A stretch of DNA of 56,854 bases from Muribaculum sp. Lineage in GTDB: Bacteria; Bacteroidota; Bacteroidia; Bacteroidales; Muribaculaceae. The stretch is from positions 1-56,854 of the forward strand of contig JAMPGE010000007.1 in assembly GCA_023664085.1 (NCBI GenBank), in the 5' to 3' direction. A program made the translations under genes and the position numbers. The notes beneath the pieces are model-generated. The model had not been told where the DNA came from. It ran no database searches and worked only from the letters and a program-made list of their open reading frames with translations. Shown in pieces: positions 1 to 8,839 of this stretch; the first letter of the stretch is position 1; each line of letters starts with the position of its first letter.

Positions 1-75
1 CAAACCTAAAACCGAGACACAGGATATTTAGGTACTTTTTGAAGGAAATTTCAGATTATAGAGGGAGTGATCGGC

Positions 76-1638
76 TTACAGAGGGCGTGCATCTACGATT
101 ATGGCCTCTGGATGCAGTTCCGTATATCTTATTTTGGGATAGATATAGGCGTGCCCTGAGGGCGCATAATACATTTGTTGATAAGCTGTGGTGACATGGC
201 GGCTTCCGTCGGAAAGAGTGATTTCATAATTTGCATCGTTCTGCCTTGTATATCCTTCCACAAGAATGTGATTCTTAAAGATGTACACATTAGGATACGA
301 ACTTCTTTGAGCATCTCCTTCGTTTTTAAACTGAAGCAATGCAGTGGGTAGTATCGAAACATTATTGATCTGTGAGTAATAATATACGGCGTGATATGAC
401 GGTTTATAAAAGTCAATACCTCTGGTATGGGGTGTAAAATCATAGAATATCTGACGGTGAGCCGTGGTGAGTCCTATTCTTTTAATCATTTCATTCACGT
501 CCGTTGCCTCTTTGGTAAGCCTGCTCTGAATAATAATGGCCGCTATAATATTCACAAGAACCAAGCCAACTGAAAAAGCGGTAACCAACAATCCGGATCG
601 AATGGATTTCAAAAATTGGGGCAATCCAAAACATGCGGAAAAAATTTGGGATAAATACAAAATCCCAAGTCCGCACACCAGTTGGTTGAACATACCCATA
701 CGGGGTCCTGAAAAATAGAGATAATATACTGCAGAGGAAACAATTCCGAAGCAGGCGATGGATATAAGTATAATCAAAGGTCGTTTGGCACTCAAAAGCC
801 CGAGCCTTGTCTTTCTTACCGAAAGAGCAATGAAAAACGCAATAATAAAGATTATAAACAGGCCATTAAACAGAAAAAGATTATACAGTGTCCAATGAAA
901 ATCTATGAAAATCAATTTATTGCTTCTCCATCCAAACGATTCTCTGAAACCCGGCACAACTGCGAACATGGCCATTCCGACAACCAGACCAATGAGCGCT
1001 GCAATCTGGGGTTTGGATGGCTTATTCTTCTCGATAATAAAAGATAACAAATAATATACGGACAGTGCCGACAACAACGGAGCCGACATTCCTTCATGCC
1101 ACCATCCAGTGATAAAGCCGACAAAGATCAGGAGTACCGCCTTTTCCGGGCTTTGGGATCCAAACTGGAGCCATATGAATATGGCGGCCAGCGCAACAGT
1201 CCATATATAGTTGATGGCAAATACCGTGGTAAACATTGCGTCCCTCCAGGGAATAATGAAGGCGACTATAAGAATCCACACCGCATTTTTCCATCCAAAA
1301 GGTCTTATCTTTACAAAAACAACGGCGGCCGCAAACAATAGAAAGATCCAGACCGATGTAAGCAAGTCGAACACCCACTTCGGAAACAAGGCAAGAAAAG
1401 GAGCCACGGCCATATTGCATAACCTCCCCGTGTCCCATTGCCAGCGTTCATAACAATAGCGCACTGTATCTGCGAAATACTTCCATGAGCCCGGGTCTCC
1501 GGAAGACTTCATCAGGTAATTGCAATCATCGAGCCACGGTGGAGAAATGTAGTACAATACGCCGTAGAGCAAGGAAATGACGCCTATTATCACGCCAAAA
1601 ATGAAAATGCTCCTATTATCCTTTCCTACTCGTAACAA
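76..1638 (-). CDS. Polytopic membrane protein, DUF6056-like
   Basis: The protein has 520 residues. A first membrane segment (about 10-32) is followed by a loop with WLDDCNY (about 35-41), then roughly ten more hydrophobic segments up to about residue 390. The last ~120 residues are soluble. A DD pair in the first loop and a membrane core followed by a soluble tail are typical of GT-C-type glycosyltransferases. The overall sequence fits the Bacteroidota family DUF6056, for which I know no proven reaction. By inference it may transfer a sugar from a lipid-linked donor in the inner membrane. It lies alone upstream of the MurF-like gene on the same strand, with a ~90 bp gap. The family call is from recognition only. 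Confidence 0.6.
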   Translation of the reverse strand: MLRVGKDNRSIFIFGVIIGVISLLYGVLYYISPPWLDDCNYLMKSSGDPGSWKYFADTVRYCYERWQWDTGRLCNMAVAPFLALFPKWVFDLLTSVWIFLLFAAAVVFVKIRPFGWKNAVWILIVAFIIPWRDAMFTTVFAINYIWTVALAAIFIWLQFGSQSPEKAVLLIFVGFITGWWHEGMSAPLLSALSVYYLLSFIIEKNKPSKPQIAALIGLVVGMAMFAVVPGFRESFGWRSNKLIFIDFHWTLYNLFLFNGLFIIFIIAFFIALSVRKTRLGLLSAKRPLIILISIACFGIVSSAVYYLYFSGPRMGMFNQLVCGLGILYLSQIFSACFGLPQFLKSIRSGLLVTAFSVGLVLVNIIAAIIIQSRLTKEATDVNEMIKRIGLTTAHRQIFYDFTPHTRGIDFYKPSYHAVYYYSQINNVSILPTALLQFKNEGDAQRSSYPNVYIFKNHILVEGYTRQNDANYEITLSDGSRHVTTAYQQMYYAPSGHAYIYPKIRYTELHPEAIIVDARPL

Positions 1639-1731
1639 AACTTTTATTGCCCCTCAACTTCTTAGATTTGCACACTTGCGAAAACCCGAAATAAACGCCC
1701 GTATTTTTCCTTAAATACATTTGACATACAA

Positions 1732-3339
1732 TCATTCAAATGCATCAGGAAGATCGTTTTCATATAGTATGGTATCTCCGCTTTTCATTATGCCGGAGAG
1801 GAGGCTCTGGGCATCCTTGAATGTATCTACCACATATAAATGCCCGGAGTCGAAATCCGCATTTTTTATACCCTTCACTATGGCTTCGCGATTATAACTG
1901 CTTACGATTATGGCGATGTCGGCACACTCAGCTATATGATTGCCAAAGGCCTCATTGAGTTGGTCTTGTTCATCTCCAAGCTCTATCATGCCCGGAGTCA
2001 CTACGATACGTCTTCCAGAGGCTGCAAATGTCTTAAGCACGTCGAGGGCCATTCTCGAACCAGATGGGTTGGAGTTGAAGGCATCATCAATGACAGTGAT
2101 TCCTCCGGGAGTCTGACGAATACTCAATCTATGTTCCACCTGTTCGATACGGCTTACTGCATATTGAATCTTTTCTTCGGGCACTCCGCAATACAGAGCC
2201 ATGATCACTGCCGCCATAATGTTGGAGATATTGCATTCTCCCACAAGCTGTGTATGCAATTCCATGCGGAAGCCATCCGGACCGGTCATGGTGAATTCCG
2301 ATCCCTTAGGGGTGTATCTTATGTCTTCGGCACGGTAATCGGCATCGGCAACGTTTTCCACGGCATATCTGGCGCATGCCACGTTGCAGACCGGGCGATT
2401 CGCACAATATTCAAAGTCGTTGTTTACCACAGCCAGACCGTCGACAGGGAGTGAGTCAACGAGTTCAAATTTGGTAGCCTGCACGTTTTCAATACTTTTG
2501 AATGTCTGAAGATGCATGGGTCCTACAGCGGTAACAATACCTGCGCTTGGCTCTACAAGCTCACATATTTCCTTCACATCACCTTTCTGTTTTGCCCCCA
2601 TTTCACAAATAAATATCTGTGTATAAGGCTTCATCATTTCCCGCACCGTGCGTATCACTCCCATGGTAGTGTTATAACTGCCCGGGGTCATCAGTGTCTC
2701 GAAATGTTCGGAAAGTATTCTATGAAGATAATGCTTGGTGCTGGTCTTGCCGTAACTGCCTGTGATACCAATTACTTTAAGGTCGGGCATTGACTTGAGT
2801 ATTCTTTTGGCGTCGTTGTAGTATCTGAGATTGATTGTGCGTTCCACCGGGATGAGGATCACCACACCAAGCATGACCACGGCCCATGAAAACATGCATA
2901 TCAGCAACAACACGCCCAGACAAAGAGCCGAGCCATTATAAATGCCATCTACCTTGAGGCTGCCTCCTACGGTAAATATTGCAGCCAGGTAAGCGCACAG
3001 TGCCAATATTGCAGTGACGCTGTAAATTCTCCAGACTCTCTTAGTGAATACAAGCGGCTTCTTAAATTTCTTTTTTAGAATCAACCCTGACTTTACCACA
3101 CACACTATTGTGATGAGCAGAGCAGCCAGCGACACCGGCAGAAGTCCGGAAGCGAACAGCAGGAACAGGCATGCAAGGTCCACCAGACGCCATGCGCTGT
3201 TGATATCGCCCTCGGTGAGCCACTTCCAATAGCGTGGCAGGCGATATGAATTTTGCTGAAGCATGTGGATATCATGCTTGAAATTAAGTATCATGTAGAT
3301 GCCGCATAAGGCAAAGACTACTATTGTGAATGCAGACAT
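1732..3339 (-). CDS. Membrane-anchored MurF-like Mur ligase
   Basis: The protein has 535 residues. Four hydrophobic segments (about 1-20, 52-83, 105-127, 136-165) replace the normal N-terminal UDP-substrate domain. A Mur ligase core follows, with ATP-binding P-loop GITGSYGKTS (191-200), a downstream EMGAKQKGD segment and a C-terminal ligase domain containing VIDDAFNSNP. The central and C-terminal parts resemble MurF, which adds D-Ala-D-Ala to UDP-MurNAc-tripeptide. The membrane domain is not part of soluble MurF. It may be a MurF paralogue acting on a membrane-linked substrate, or a Mur-ligase-like amide ligase distantly similar to PgsB/CapB. Whether another murF exists in the genome cannot be seen here. 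Confidence is high for Mur ligase, low for substrate. Confidence 0.75.
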   Translation of the reverse strand: MSAFTIVVFALCGIYMILNFKHDIHMLQQNSYRLPRYWKWLTEGDINSAWRLVDLACLFLLFASGLLPVSLAALLITIVCVVKSGLILKKKFKKPLVFTKRVWRIYSVTAILALCAYLAAIFTVGGSLKVDGIYNGSALCLGVLLLICMFSWAVVMLGVVILIPVERTINLRYYNDAKRILKSMPDLKVIGITGSYGKTSTKHYLHRILSEHFETLMTPGSYNTTMGVIRTVREMMKPYTQIFICEMGAKQKGDVKEICELVEPSAGIVTAVGPMHLQTFKSIENVQATKFELVDSLPVDGLAVVNNDFEYCANRPVCNVACARYAVENVADADYRAEDIRYTPKGSEFTMTGPDGFRMELHTQLVGECNISNIMAAVIMALYCGVPEEKIQYAVSRIEQVEHRLSIRQTPGGITVIDDAFNSNPSGSRMALDVLKTFAASGRRIVVTPGMIELGDEQDQLNEAFGNHIAECADIAIIVSSYNREAIVKGIKNADFDSGHLYVVDTFKDAQSLLSGIMKSGDTILYENDLPDAFE

Positions 3340-3442
3340 AAAATATACGTTTTACCGGGTAAGCAACCGTTCAAATTAAATGCATAAGCAGATGATATGC
3401 AAAGTTTACATCTTTATATATTGTATCGTTTTTTCTGAACAG

Positions 3443-4219
3443 TTACTTAAGTTCATTCTTAAAAAATTCCTTTATCACCGCTTTAAATCCCAAAGGATTA
3501 TCGAGGAAAGAATAGTGTCCGCATCCGGGAAAGCTGACGAGGCCGGCATCGGATATCAACCTCTCCATAATACGGGCATCACTAAGTGGTGTGGCAGTGT
3601 CGTTATCTCCCCAAACCAATAGGGTGGAGGCGCTGATAGAGGGCATTACATGTTTTAAATCTTCGTTGACACACTTGCTCATCACTGCCCGCATGCGTGG
3701 GGAAGACTGACGATAGTCGGCAGATCCAGCCTTTCCGCGCCATTTCTCAATAGCCGATTCTCCATTTTTGCGGCCGAGAATCACCGGTAGAATTTTTTTT
3801 GCTGCCTTAAAAGAATATACTTTCAGATAATATTTCAGCTTTCTTTTAGGCTTGATTCCCGCGGAATCTACGAGCACCACCTTCGATATGTCATTGCGGG
3901 ATGAAAGCAGAATGGCAATACGGCCTCCAAAAGAATGGCCGATCAATGAGGGGCGTTTTATCCCAAGCCTGTTTATGAATTTTTCCACAAGGGAGGTATA
4001 TTCCTCGATTCCCCACACCGAAGGGGGTTCGTCGCTCTTTCCGTGGCCGGGCAAATCGATATTGAAAACATGCATGCCCGGACTAAGGATTTTGGCTATT
4101 GAATCTACCGTAGACCATTGGCACCCCCAGCCGTGCATCAACACTACGGCCGGGCGCTCAGCCTCGCCGGTCTCATCATAGTGAATGTTTATGCCGTCAA
4201 TATCTATGTCTTTTTCCAT
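3443..4219 (-). CDS. Alpha/beta hydrolase
   Basis: This 258-residue alpha/beta-hydrolase has the oxyanion-hole motif HGWGCQW (about 29-35), the nucleophile elbow GHSFGG (about 94-99), an acid region DNDTATP near 205 and the catalytic His in GCGHYSFLD near 235. No signal peptide is visible, so it is likely cytosolic. The physiological ester, lactone or C-C substrate cannot be read from the sequence. A good - strand -7 box (TAATTTTG, complement of 4239-4246) lies about 20 bp before the ATG, so it probably has its own promoter in the intergenic region shared with the divergent DUF4491 gene. Confidence 0.85.
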   Translation of the reverse strand: MEKDIDIDGINIHYDETGEAERPAVVLMHGWGCQWSTVDSIAKILSPGMHVFNIDLPGHGKSDEPPSVWGIEEYTSLVEKFINRLGIKRPSLIGHSFGGRIAILLSSRNDISKVVLVDSAGIKPKRKLKYYLKVYSFKAAKKILPVILGRKNGESAIEKWRGKAGSADYRQSSPRMRAVMSKCVNEDLKHVMPSISASTLLVWGDNDTATPLSDARIMERLISDAGLVSFPGCGHYSFLDNPLGFKAVIKEFFKNELK

Positions 4220-4295
4220 CTGATAATCAAAATTCCTCCAAAATTACGCAAAATTCATGAATTATTACGATATTTGCACTCTAAATTTTTCAGAT

Positions 4296-4790
4296 ATGAT
4301 TTTCGACTTTTCTCACATCAACATAGAAGGCCTCATAATCGGCATTTCCACGTTTTTGATTATCGGGGTTTGTCACCCTCTGGTTATCAAAGGAGAATAC
4401 TACTTCGGCAAGAAATGTCGGGTATGGTTTTTCATCACCGGAGTTATCCTTCTTTTTGCCGCATTGACGGTGCAATCCACAATCGCATCCTCCCTTCTGG
4501 GAGTGGGAGCGTTCAGTTGCTTCTGGAGTGTGCGGGAAATCAACGATCAGGTGAAGCGCGTGGAGAAAGGATGGTTTCCGGGCAACCCCAAGCGCGAATA
4601 CAAATTTATAGAGGGAGTGGATCGAGATACCTGGAAACGATACCGCCGTACTCGTCGATACGGCGGTCGCGAAGAAATGGCCACCACTGTCTCACGTTCT
4701 CACTCCGCCGCAAATCCACCGTTGTCACAGTTTCGGCAGCACTCTGTTCGGGACACTCGCAAAGAATCTCTCCCTGAGGACCCGCGATAA
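4296..4790 (+). CDS. DUF4491 family membrane protein with unusual C-terminal extension
   Basis: I chose ATG 4296 rather than the in-frame ATG at 4257, because a near-consensus -7 element (GATATTTG, 4269-4276) lies between them. Residues 1-100 match the small Bacteroidota membrane family DUF4491: three hydrophobic stretches, the EYYFGKK motif (about 34-40), SCFWS (about 74-78) and the usual ending EKGWFPGNPKR (90-100). Relatives normally stop here, at about 97-100 residues. This frame continues for ~65 polar, Arg-rich residues that run antisense through the 3' end of aguB (4606-4790). The extension has no recognisable domain and probably results from loss of the original stop. Function of the family is unknown. 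Confidence 0.7.
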   Translation: MIFDFSHINIEGLIIGISTFLIIGVCHPLVIKGEYYFGKKCRVWFFITGVILLFAALTVQSTIASSLLGVGAFSCFWSVREINDQVKRVEKGWFPGNPKREYKFIEGVDRDTWKRYRRTRRYGGREEMATTVSRSHSAANPPLSQFRQHSVRDTRKESLPEDPR

Positions 4791-5541
4791 AACTTGATCC
4801 CCAGAAATCGATGCCGGAAGTAGCTCCCGAGGGATCTTCTTCGAAGCCCACCCGGTTCACGCTGACCACTGGAATGCCATTGGCCACGGCGTGGCTTCGC
4901 TGTATGGTGATCCAAGCCTGCCGCTGACGATCTTTTTCATCGTCGGGATCATCCGGATTCCAGCCAATGGCCGTTGGATATATCAGCATATCTGCTCCCT
5001 GCATGGCCATCAATCGGGCTGCCTCCGGATACCATTGGTCCCAGCATACCAGCACACCGAGTCTACCCAACGATGTATCTATCGGCTTGAAGCCAATATC
5101 TCCGGGGGTGAAATAAAATTTCTCATAAAAACCGGGATCGTCGGGAATATGCATCTTGCGATAAATTCCGGCCACACTGCCATCTTTCTCAAATACCACA
5201 GCCGTGTTGTGATACACTCCCGGTGCACGCCGCTCGAATGTGCTCGTCACAATCACTACGTTATTCTGACGGGCGGCCTCAGCATACCAATCTGTAAAGT
5301 CCCCCGGCAACGTCTGAGCCATGGCAAAATTTTCCACGTTTTCCGTCTGGCAGAAATAGAGGGAATCATGAAGTTCGGAGAGCACTACCAGCTGGGCACC
5401 CTGCTCCGCAAGGTTCTCGATGGCTACCAGATTTCTTCTTCGGTTGGATTCCATATCCTCCGTAAAGTAATGCTGTATGATCCCTAGTTTAATTTCATTA
5501 ATGGCCTTTCGGCCTGCTGTACGTGAATATTCCTGCGACAT
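4606..5541 (-). CDS. aguB: N-carbamoylputrescine amidase
   Basis: This 311-residue nitrilase-superfamily amidase hydrolyses N-carbamoylputrescine to putrescine, CO2 and ammonia in the cytosol. The catalytic triad is visible: Glu56 in LSELHD, Lys129 in YRKMHIPDD and Cys166 in LVCWDQWYPE. The HIPDDPGFYEKFYF segment is characteristic of the plant/bacterial NCPAH group. It lies directly downstream of aguA, which makes its substrate, and the gap is filled by an inverted-repeat element (5547-5738). Its last 185 bp overlap the DUF4491 frame on the other strand. With aguA and speA in the same window the ADC route to putrescine is complete. Confidence 0.93.
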   Translation of the reverse strand: MSQEYSRTAGRKAINEIKLGIIQHYFTEDMESNRRRNLVAIENLAEQGAQLVVLSELHDSLYFCQTENVENFAMAQTLPGDFTDWYAEAARQNNVVIVTSTFERRAPGVYHNTAVVFEKDGSVAGIYRKMHIPDDPGFYEKFYFTPGDIGFKPIDTSLGRLGVLVCWDQWYPEAARLMAMQGADMLIYPTAIGWNPDDPDDEKDRQRQAWITIQRSHAVANGIPVVSVNRVGFEEDPSGATSGIDFWGSSFIAGPQGEILCECPEQSAAETVTTVDLRRSENVRQWWPFLRDRRIDEYGGIVSRYLDPLPL

Positions 5542-5546
5542 ATTAT

Positions 5547-5738
5547 GAAGTGATTTAAACTTTTTACGAAAACTAAAGAAGTGTTTAAAATATATTCTTC
5601 AAACGCAATATTCATTGATATTCGGGTATCTTTTCATTATTGTGTCGGTCACATAGCCCGCTATGCTCCCTCTTAAATAATGAAAATCTGCTCCGAATCT
5701 TAATAAATCCTGCATTTGAAAAAAGTTTAAATCACTTC
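5547..5738. repeat. Intercistronic long inverted-repeat (MITE-like) element, full copy
   Basis: The gap between the aguA stop and the aguB start is one imperfect palindrome. The outer arms GAAGTGATTTAAACTTTTT (5547-5565) and its exact complement (5720-5738) are 19 bp. Inner arms continue: TTCAAACGCA (5598-5607) with TGCATTTGAA (5711-5720, one mismatch), ATTCGG (5620-5625) with CCGAAT (5693-5698), and TTTTCATTATT (5631-5641) with AATAATGAAAA (5676-5686). About 30 bp are unpaired in the left arm. The right tip overlaps the last base of the aguA stop codon and the left tip is 5 bp from the aguB ATG. A shorter relative sits at 30666-30723. No transposase is encoded. Confidence 0.85.
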
Positions 5739-6784
5739 TATAACAGAATTGCTTTGTTGAAAAATCCTTTGTGAATCTGCATAGTGGCGCAATGAAGCGA
5801 GCCATGCTGATAGAGGAGTGTACGGCAGTCCACTCCCACCACCTTATGCGAGGGGAAAGCCACCTTGATTGTATGTGCGGCCAATGTATCCTTTTCGGGA
5901 TTGCCGTAGGTAGGCATAAAGATTACATGGTCTGTGACAAGATAATTGGCATATGTTGCGGGCAGTCGGTTTCCTTCGTCATCAAAAACAGCATCGGGCA
6001 ACGGGAGCTCCACAAGATTGTATGGTGCGCCTTCCTTATTTCGGAAAAGAGTAAGCTGCGCTCTCATTTTCAAGAGCTCCTCGAAGTGTTCGTCGTCCAC
6101 ATCCCTGCATCCGGTGAATAAAATCGTGTCATCGGGCGCAAGGCGGGCAAGAGTATCGATATGAGAATCGGTATCATCACCGGCAAGCGCGCCATAATCA
6201 AGCCACAACACGTGCTCGGCACCCAAACGCTTACGCAATATTTCATTGATTTCGGATTTGGATTTGCCGCCGTTTCTGTTGGGCGATGTAAGACATCGTG
6301 TAGTGGTGAGAAGAGTGCCGTGTCCATCGGATTCCACAGCCCCCCCTTCAAGCACAAAATCACGTTCGTTTCTATACACGTCAGGCAATAAAGCATACTC
6401 ATCCCTCAAAGAAAGATTTACGAGATTGTCCTTGTCGGCGGCAAACTTTAAGCCCCAGCCGTTGAACCCGAAATCCAAGGCCCGGTTACGTTCCCCACGC
6501 TCCACTTGAAGCGGTCCGTAGTCGCGTGTCCACGTGTCGTTATAATCAGTCTGCATTAAGGTGACGTGATCATTGCACGAGTCTCCGAGCAGTGTCCGTG
6601 TGGCATCGCGGTCATCGCAAAGCAAGAGCACACTCAGGCCGTGGGTGGTGAATGCATCAAGTAGCCGGCGATACTGGTCAATAGCCTGTGGCAGAATATA
6701 GTTCCAGTCGGTTGCAGTATTCGGCAATGCCATCAACACTCCATCCTGAGGTTCCCATTCTGCAAGAAATCTTATGTTGCCCAT
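5738..6784 (-). CDS. aguA: Agmatine deiminase
   Basis: This 348-residue PPAD-type deiminase converts agmatine to N-carbamoylputrescine and ammonia. Visible family signatures are WEPQDGVLMALP (10-21), TWTRDYGP (about 85-92), FVLEGGAVESDG (about 142-153), DDTDSHIDTLARL (about 202-214) and the catalytic Cys332 in HGSLHCATMQ near the C terminus. It is first in the aguA-aguB pair and supplies the substrate of AguB. A - strand promoter (TTTG, 17 bp, TAATTTTG) lies just upstream, divergent from the DUF1599 promoter. Length is normal for the family. Confidence 0.95.
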   Translation of the reverse strand: MGNIRFLAEWEPQDGVLMALPNTATDWNYILPQAIDQYRRLLDAFTTHGLSVLLLCDDRDATRTLLGDSCNDHVTLMQTDYNDTWTRDYGPLQVERGERNRALDFGFNGWGLKFAADKDNLVNLSLRDEYALLPDVYRNERDFVLEGGAVESDGHGTLLTTTRCLTSPNRNGGKSKSEINEILRKRLGAEHVLWLDYGALAGDDTDSHIDTLARLAPDDTILFTGCRDVDDEHFEELLKMRAQLTLFRNKEGAPYNLVELPLPDAVFDDEGNRLPATYANYLVTDHVIFMPTYGNPEKDTLAAHTIKVAFPSHKVVGVDCRTLLYQHGSLHCATMQIHKGFFNKAILL

Positions 6785-6818
6785 AAATTGAATTTGTCTG
6801 TTGTCGGGTTGAGAAGTT

Positions 6819-6826
6819 CAAAATTA
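6819..6826 (-). promoter_or_regulatory. Bacteroidota -7 element for aguA
   Basis: On the - strand this reads TAATTTTG, a perfect TAnnTTTG. A TTTG lies 17 bp upstream of it. It sits about 35 bp before the aguA ATG and faces away from the DUF1599 promoter at 6858-6865, so the two promoters share about 40 bp. Confidence 0.6.
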
Positions 6827-6857
6827 ATGAAATTTCCTCTAATCAAAAAATATTTTG

Positions 6858-6865
6858 TAATTTTG
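6858..6865 (+). promoter_or_regulatory. Bacteroidota -7 element for the DUF1599 gene
   Basis: TAATTTTG, a perfect TAnnTTTG, lies 46 bp before the ATG at 6912. I do not see a clear TTTG at -33. Confidence 0.55.
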
Positions 6866-6911
6866 CAAATAAGCCTGCAAGGCTTATCGCGTAATTCACC
6901 ATCAACGTCAA

Positions 6912-7472
6912 ATGGAAAAAGGCAATACAAATTCAGAGTTTAGATATGAGATAGGCAGATGTCGTGAAGTTTTTCTTAAGAAGATGGAAGACTACGGCAC
7001 ATCCTGGCGGATAATGCGCCCGTCAAGTCTTACGGATCAGATCTACATCAAGGCACGCAGAATCCGCTCTCTTGAAGACATGGAGGGCCCGGCACGGGTG
7101 TCGGAGGGAATCGAACCGGAATTTATAGGGATTGTAAACTACTGTGCAATGGGCCTAATCCAACTTGAACTGGGAGCCGGAGATCCGTTGCCCCACGATG
7201 AGGCTCTGCGGCTGTATGACAAAGCCGTGGAGAGCGCCACACGCCTTATGCTCAATAAAAATCACGACTACGATGAGGCCTGGCGCCTGATGCGCGTAAG
7301 CAGTTTCACAGATATTATTCTTCAGAAACTCCTACGTACAAAGGAAATTGAAGAGCACGACGGCAAGGTAAAGGTCAGCGAAGGCATAGATGCCAACTAT
7401 ATGGATATGATCAACTATGCACTGTTTGCCCTTATCAAGATTGATGAACAAAGAGATTCTGAAGGAAAGTGA
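6912..7472 (+). CDS. DUF1599 family protein (duplicated domain)
   Basis: The 186-residue cytosolic protein consists of two copies of the same unit. Repeat 1 has DYGTSWRIMRPSSLTDQI (about 27-44) and repeat 2 has DYDEAWRLMRVSSFTDII (about 118-135), each followed by a K-[KR]-R/E-I segment and VSEGI near the unit end. This matches DUF1599, a Bacteroidota family that domain databases link to nucleotide modification (Nmad1); no activity is proven to my knowledge. Its stop overlaps the GTG start of the next gene by four bases (GTGA), so the pair is translationally coupled. The order DUF1599 then DoxX membrane protein is common in Bacteroidota. Confidence 0.85.
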   Translation: MEKGNTNSEFRYEIGRCREVFLKKMEDYGTSWRIMRPSSLTDQIYIKARRIRSLEDMEGPARVSEGIEPEFIGIVNYCAMGLIQLELGAGDPLPHDEALRLYDKAVESATRLMLNKNHDYDEAWRLMRVSSFTDIILQKLLRTKEIEEHDGKVKVSEGIDANYMDMINYALFALIKIDEQRDSEGK

Positions 7473-8839
7473 CACCATCCACACGGCAAACCATCATTAA
7501 GGCCGCCACATGGCTGGCGAGAATAATTGTAGGCGCCACCTTCATATTCTCCGGATTGGTGAAAGGGATTGACCCCTGGGGCACGTACTATAAACTATAT
7601 GATTATCTCAACGCCATGGGACTAAACTTCTCCGGCAATATCGTGTTGTCGGCGGATTTTATTTTATTTTCTTCAGAATTTCTCATCGGCGTTTTTTTAC
7701 TATTAGGGTGCATGCGGCGCACCACTCCCGTTCTCACCATGCTTTTCATGGCGGTGATGCTCCCGCTCACGCTATGGATCGCCATGCGAAATCCAGTGGC
7801 CGATTGCGGTTGCTTCGGTGATGCCCTTATCCTCTCAAATTGGGCCACATTCTGGAAAAACGTAGTGTTGACAATCTTGGGTATTTGGCTGATTAAATTC
7901 AACTTGAGATGCAGATGCTTAATTGAGCCATACATTCAGTGGATTGCGCTCACCGTATCTGCCGCCTATATCATTATGATTGCCCTAATTGGATATCATT
8001 ACCAGCCCCTGCTCGATTTCCGGCCTTACAAGACAGGCTCGCCCGTGGCTGAAGTAGCGGATGAATCTGCAGATCCGGCCAATGATGATGACGGCGACCA
8101 GAATTTCGTTTTTGTATATGAAAAAGACGGCGTAAAAAAGGAATTCGGCATCAACGATGTTTTGCCGGACGAGAGCGATGGCTGGACCTTTGTGGAACGA
8201 AAAGAATCTCCAACTCTCAAGACTGACACCCCCCTGTCGGACACTCAAGGAGGTGAAAACTCCGGAAATTTCCGCATATGGAGCGAAGACGGCGAAGAGG
8301 ATATTACCGATTACGTAATCAAGACCTCAGGCCGACAGCTACTTTTAATGATGCCGGATTTGGCTTCGGTATCCACCGCCACCTCCTGGATTATAAATTC
8401 TCTTTATACGTGGGCACAACACAACGACATCGACATGATGGCCGTGGTGTCCGGGTCCCCCGAAGAAATCGACCGTTGGAAGGATCTCTCGCTGTCTTCA
8501 TATCCGATTTATACTGCCGATGACACTCAAATCAAGGAATTGGTGAGAGGAAATCCGGCTCTGGTATATACCGAAAACGGAAAGATCGTATGGAAGAGCA
8601 CACTCGAAGCACTCGACACCGACGATTTTCTCGATCCCACCATCTCGAAAGATCCTCAAAGCTTCCGGCACGACAACAAGCGTTGGCTCCAAAACATCAG
8701 CCTTATTTATCTTGCCACAATGCTGACGCTGATTTTTCTATCTTTCTCACCCGCGCTCACCCGCTTCTTCTTTCGAAAAAGACACGGCACCCCCGACTCC
8801 ATTCCTAATCATGATGATACGGCTCGCCATTCAGAATAG
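7469..8839 (+). CDS. DoxX/MauE-like membrane protein, BT_3928-like
   Basis: The protein has 456 residues and starts at GTG 7469 inside the stop of the DUF1599 gene. Residues 1-175 form a DoxX/MauE-like four-helix membrane domain (GLVKGIDPWGT near 26-36 and a Cys pair DCGCFGD near 110). Residues ~190-385 are a soluble, acidic region, and a last membrane helix is near 410-428. DoxX/MauE proteins are usually linked to electron transfer or disulfide chemistry, and the DCGC pair supports a redox role by inference. The last 35 bp overlap the convergent rlmH gene. I recognise this as the Bacteroidota BT_3928-type family. Precise function is unknown. Confidence 0.8.
   Translation: MTPSTRQTIIKAATWLARIIVGATFIFSGLVKGIDPWGTYYKLYDYLNAMGLNFSGNIVLSADFILFSSEFLIGVFLLLGCMRRTTPVLTMLFMAVMLPLTLWIAMRNPVADCGCFGDALILSNWATFWKNVVLTILGIWLIKFNLRCRCLIEPYIQWIALTVSAAYIIMIALIGYHYQPLLDFRPYKTGSPVAEVADESADPANDDDGDQNFVFVYEKDGVKKEFGINDVLPDESDGWTFVERKESPTLKTDTPLSDTQGGENSGNFRIWSEDGEEDITDYVIKTSGRQLLLMMPDLASVSTATSWIINSLYTWAQHNDIDMMAVVSGSPEEIDRWKDLSLSSYPIYTADDTQIKELVRGNPALVYTENGKIVWKSTLEALDTDDFLDPTISKDPQSFRHDNKRWLQNISLIYLATMLTLIFLSFSPALTRFFFRKRHGTPDSIPNHDDTARHSE

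Noticed and set aside
1663..1670. Perfect TAGATTTG -7 box on the + strand
   Set aside because: No + strand gene follows and no TTTG is at -33; likely chance in AT-rich DNA.
4118..4777. 219-codon + strand frame
   Set aside because: It covers the 5' end of the hydrolase and a different frame of DUF4491; the DUF4491 frame carries the recognisable protein.
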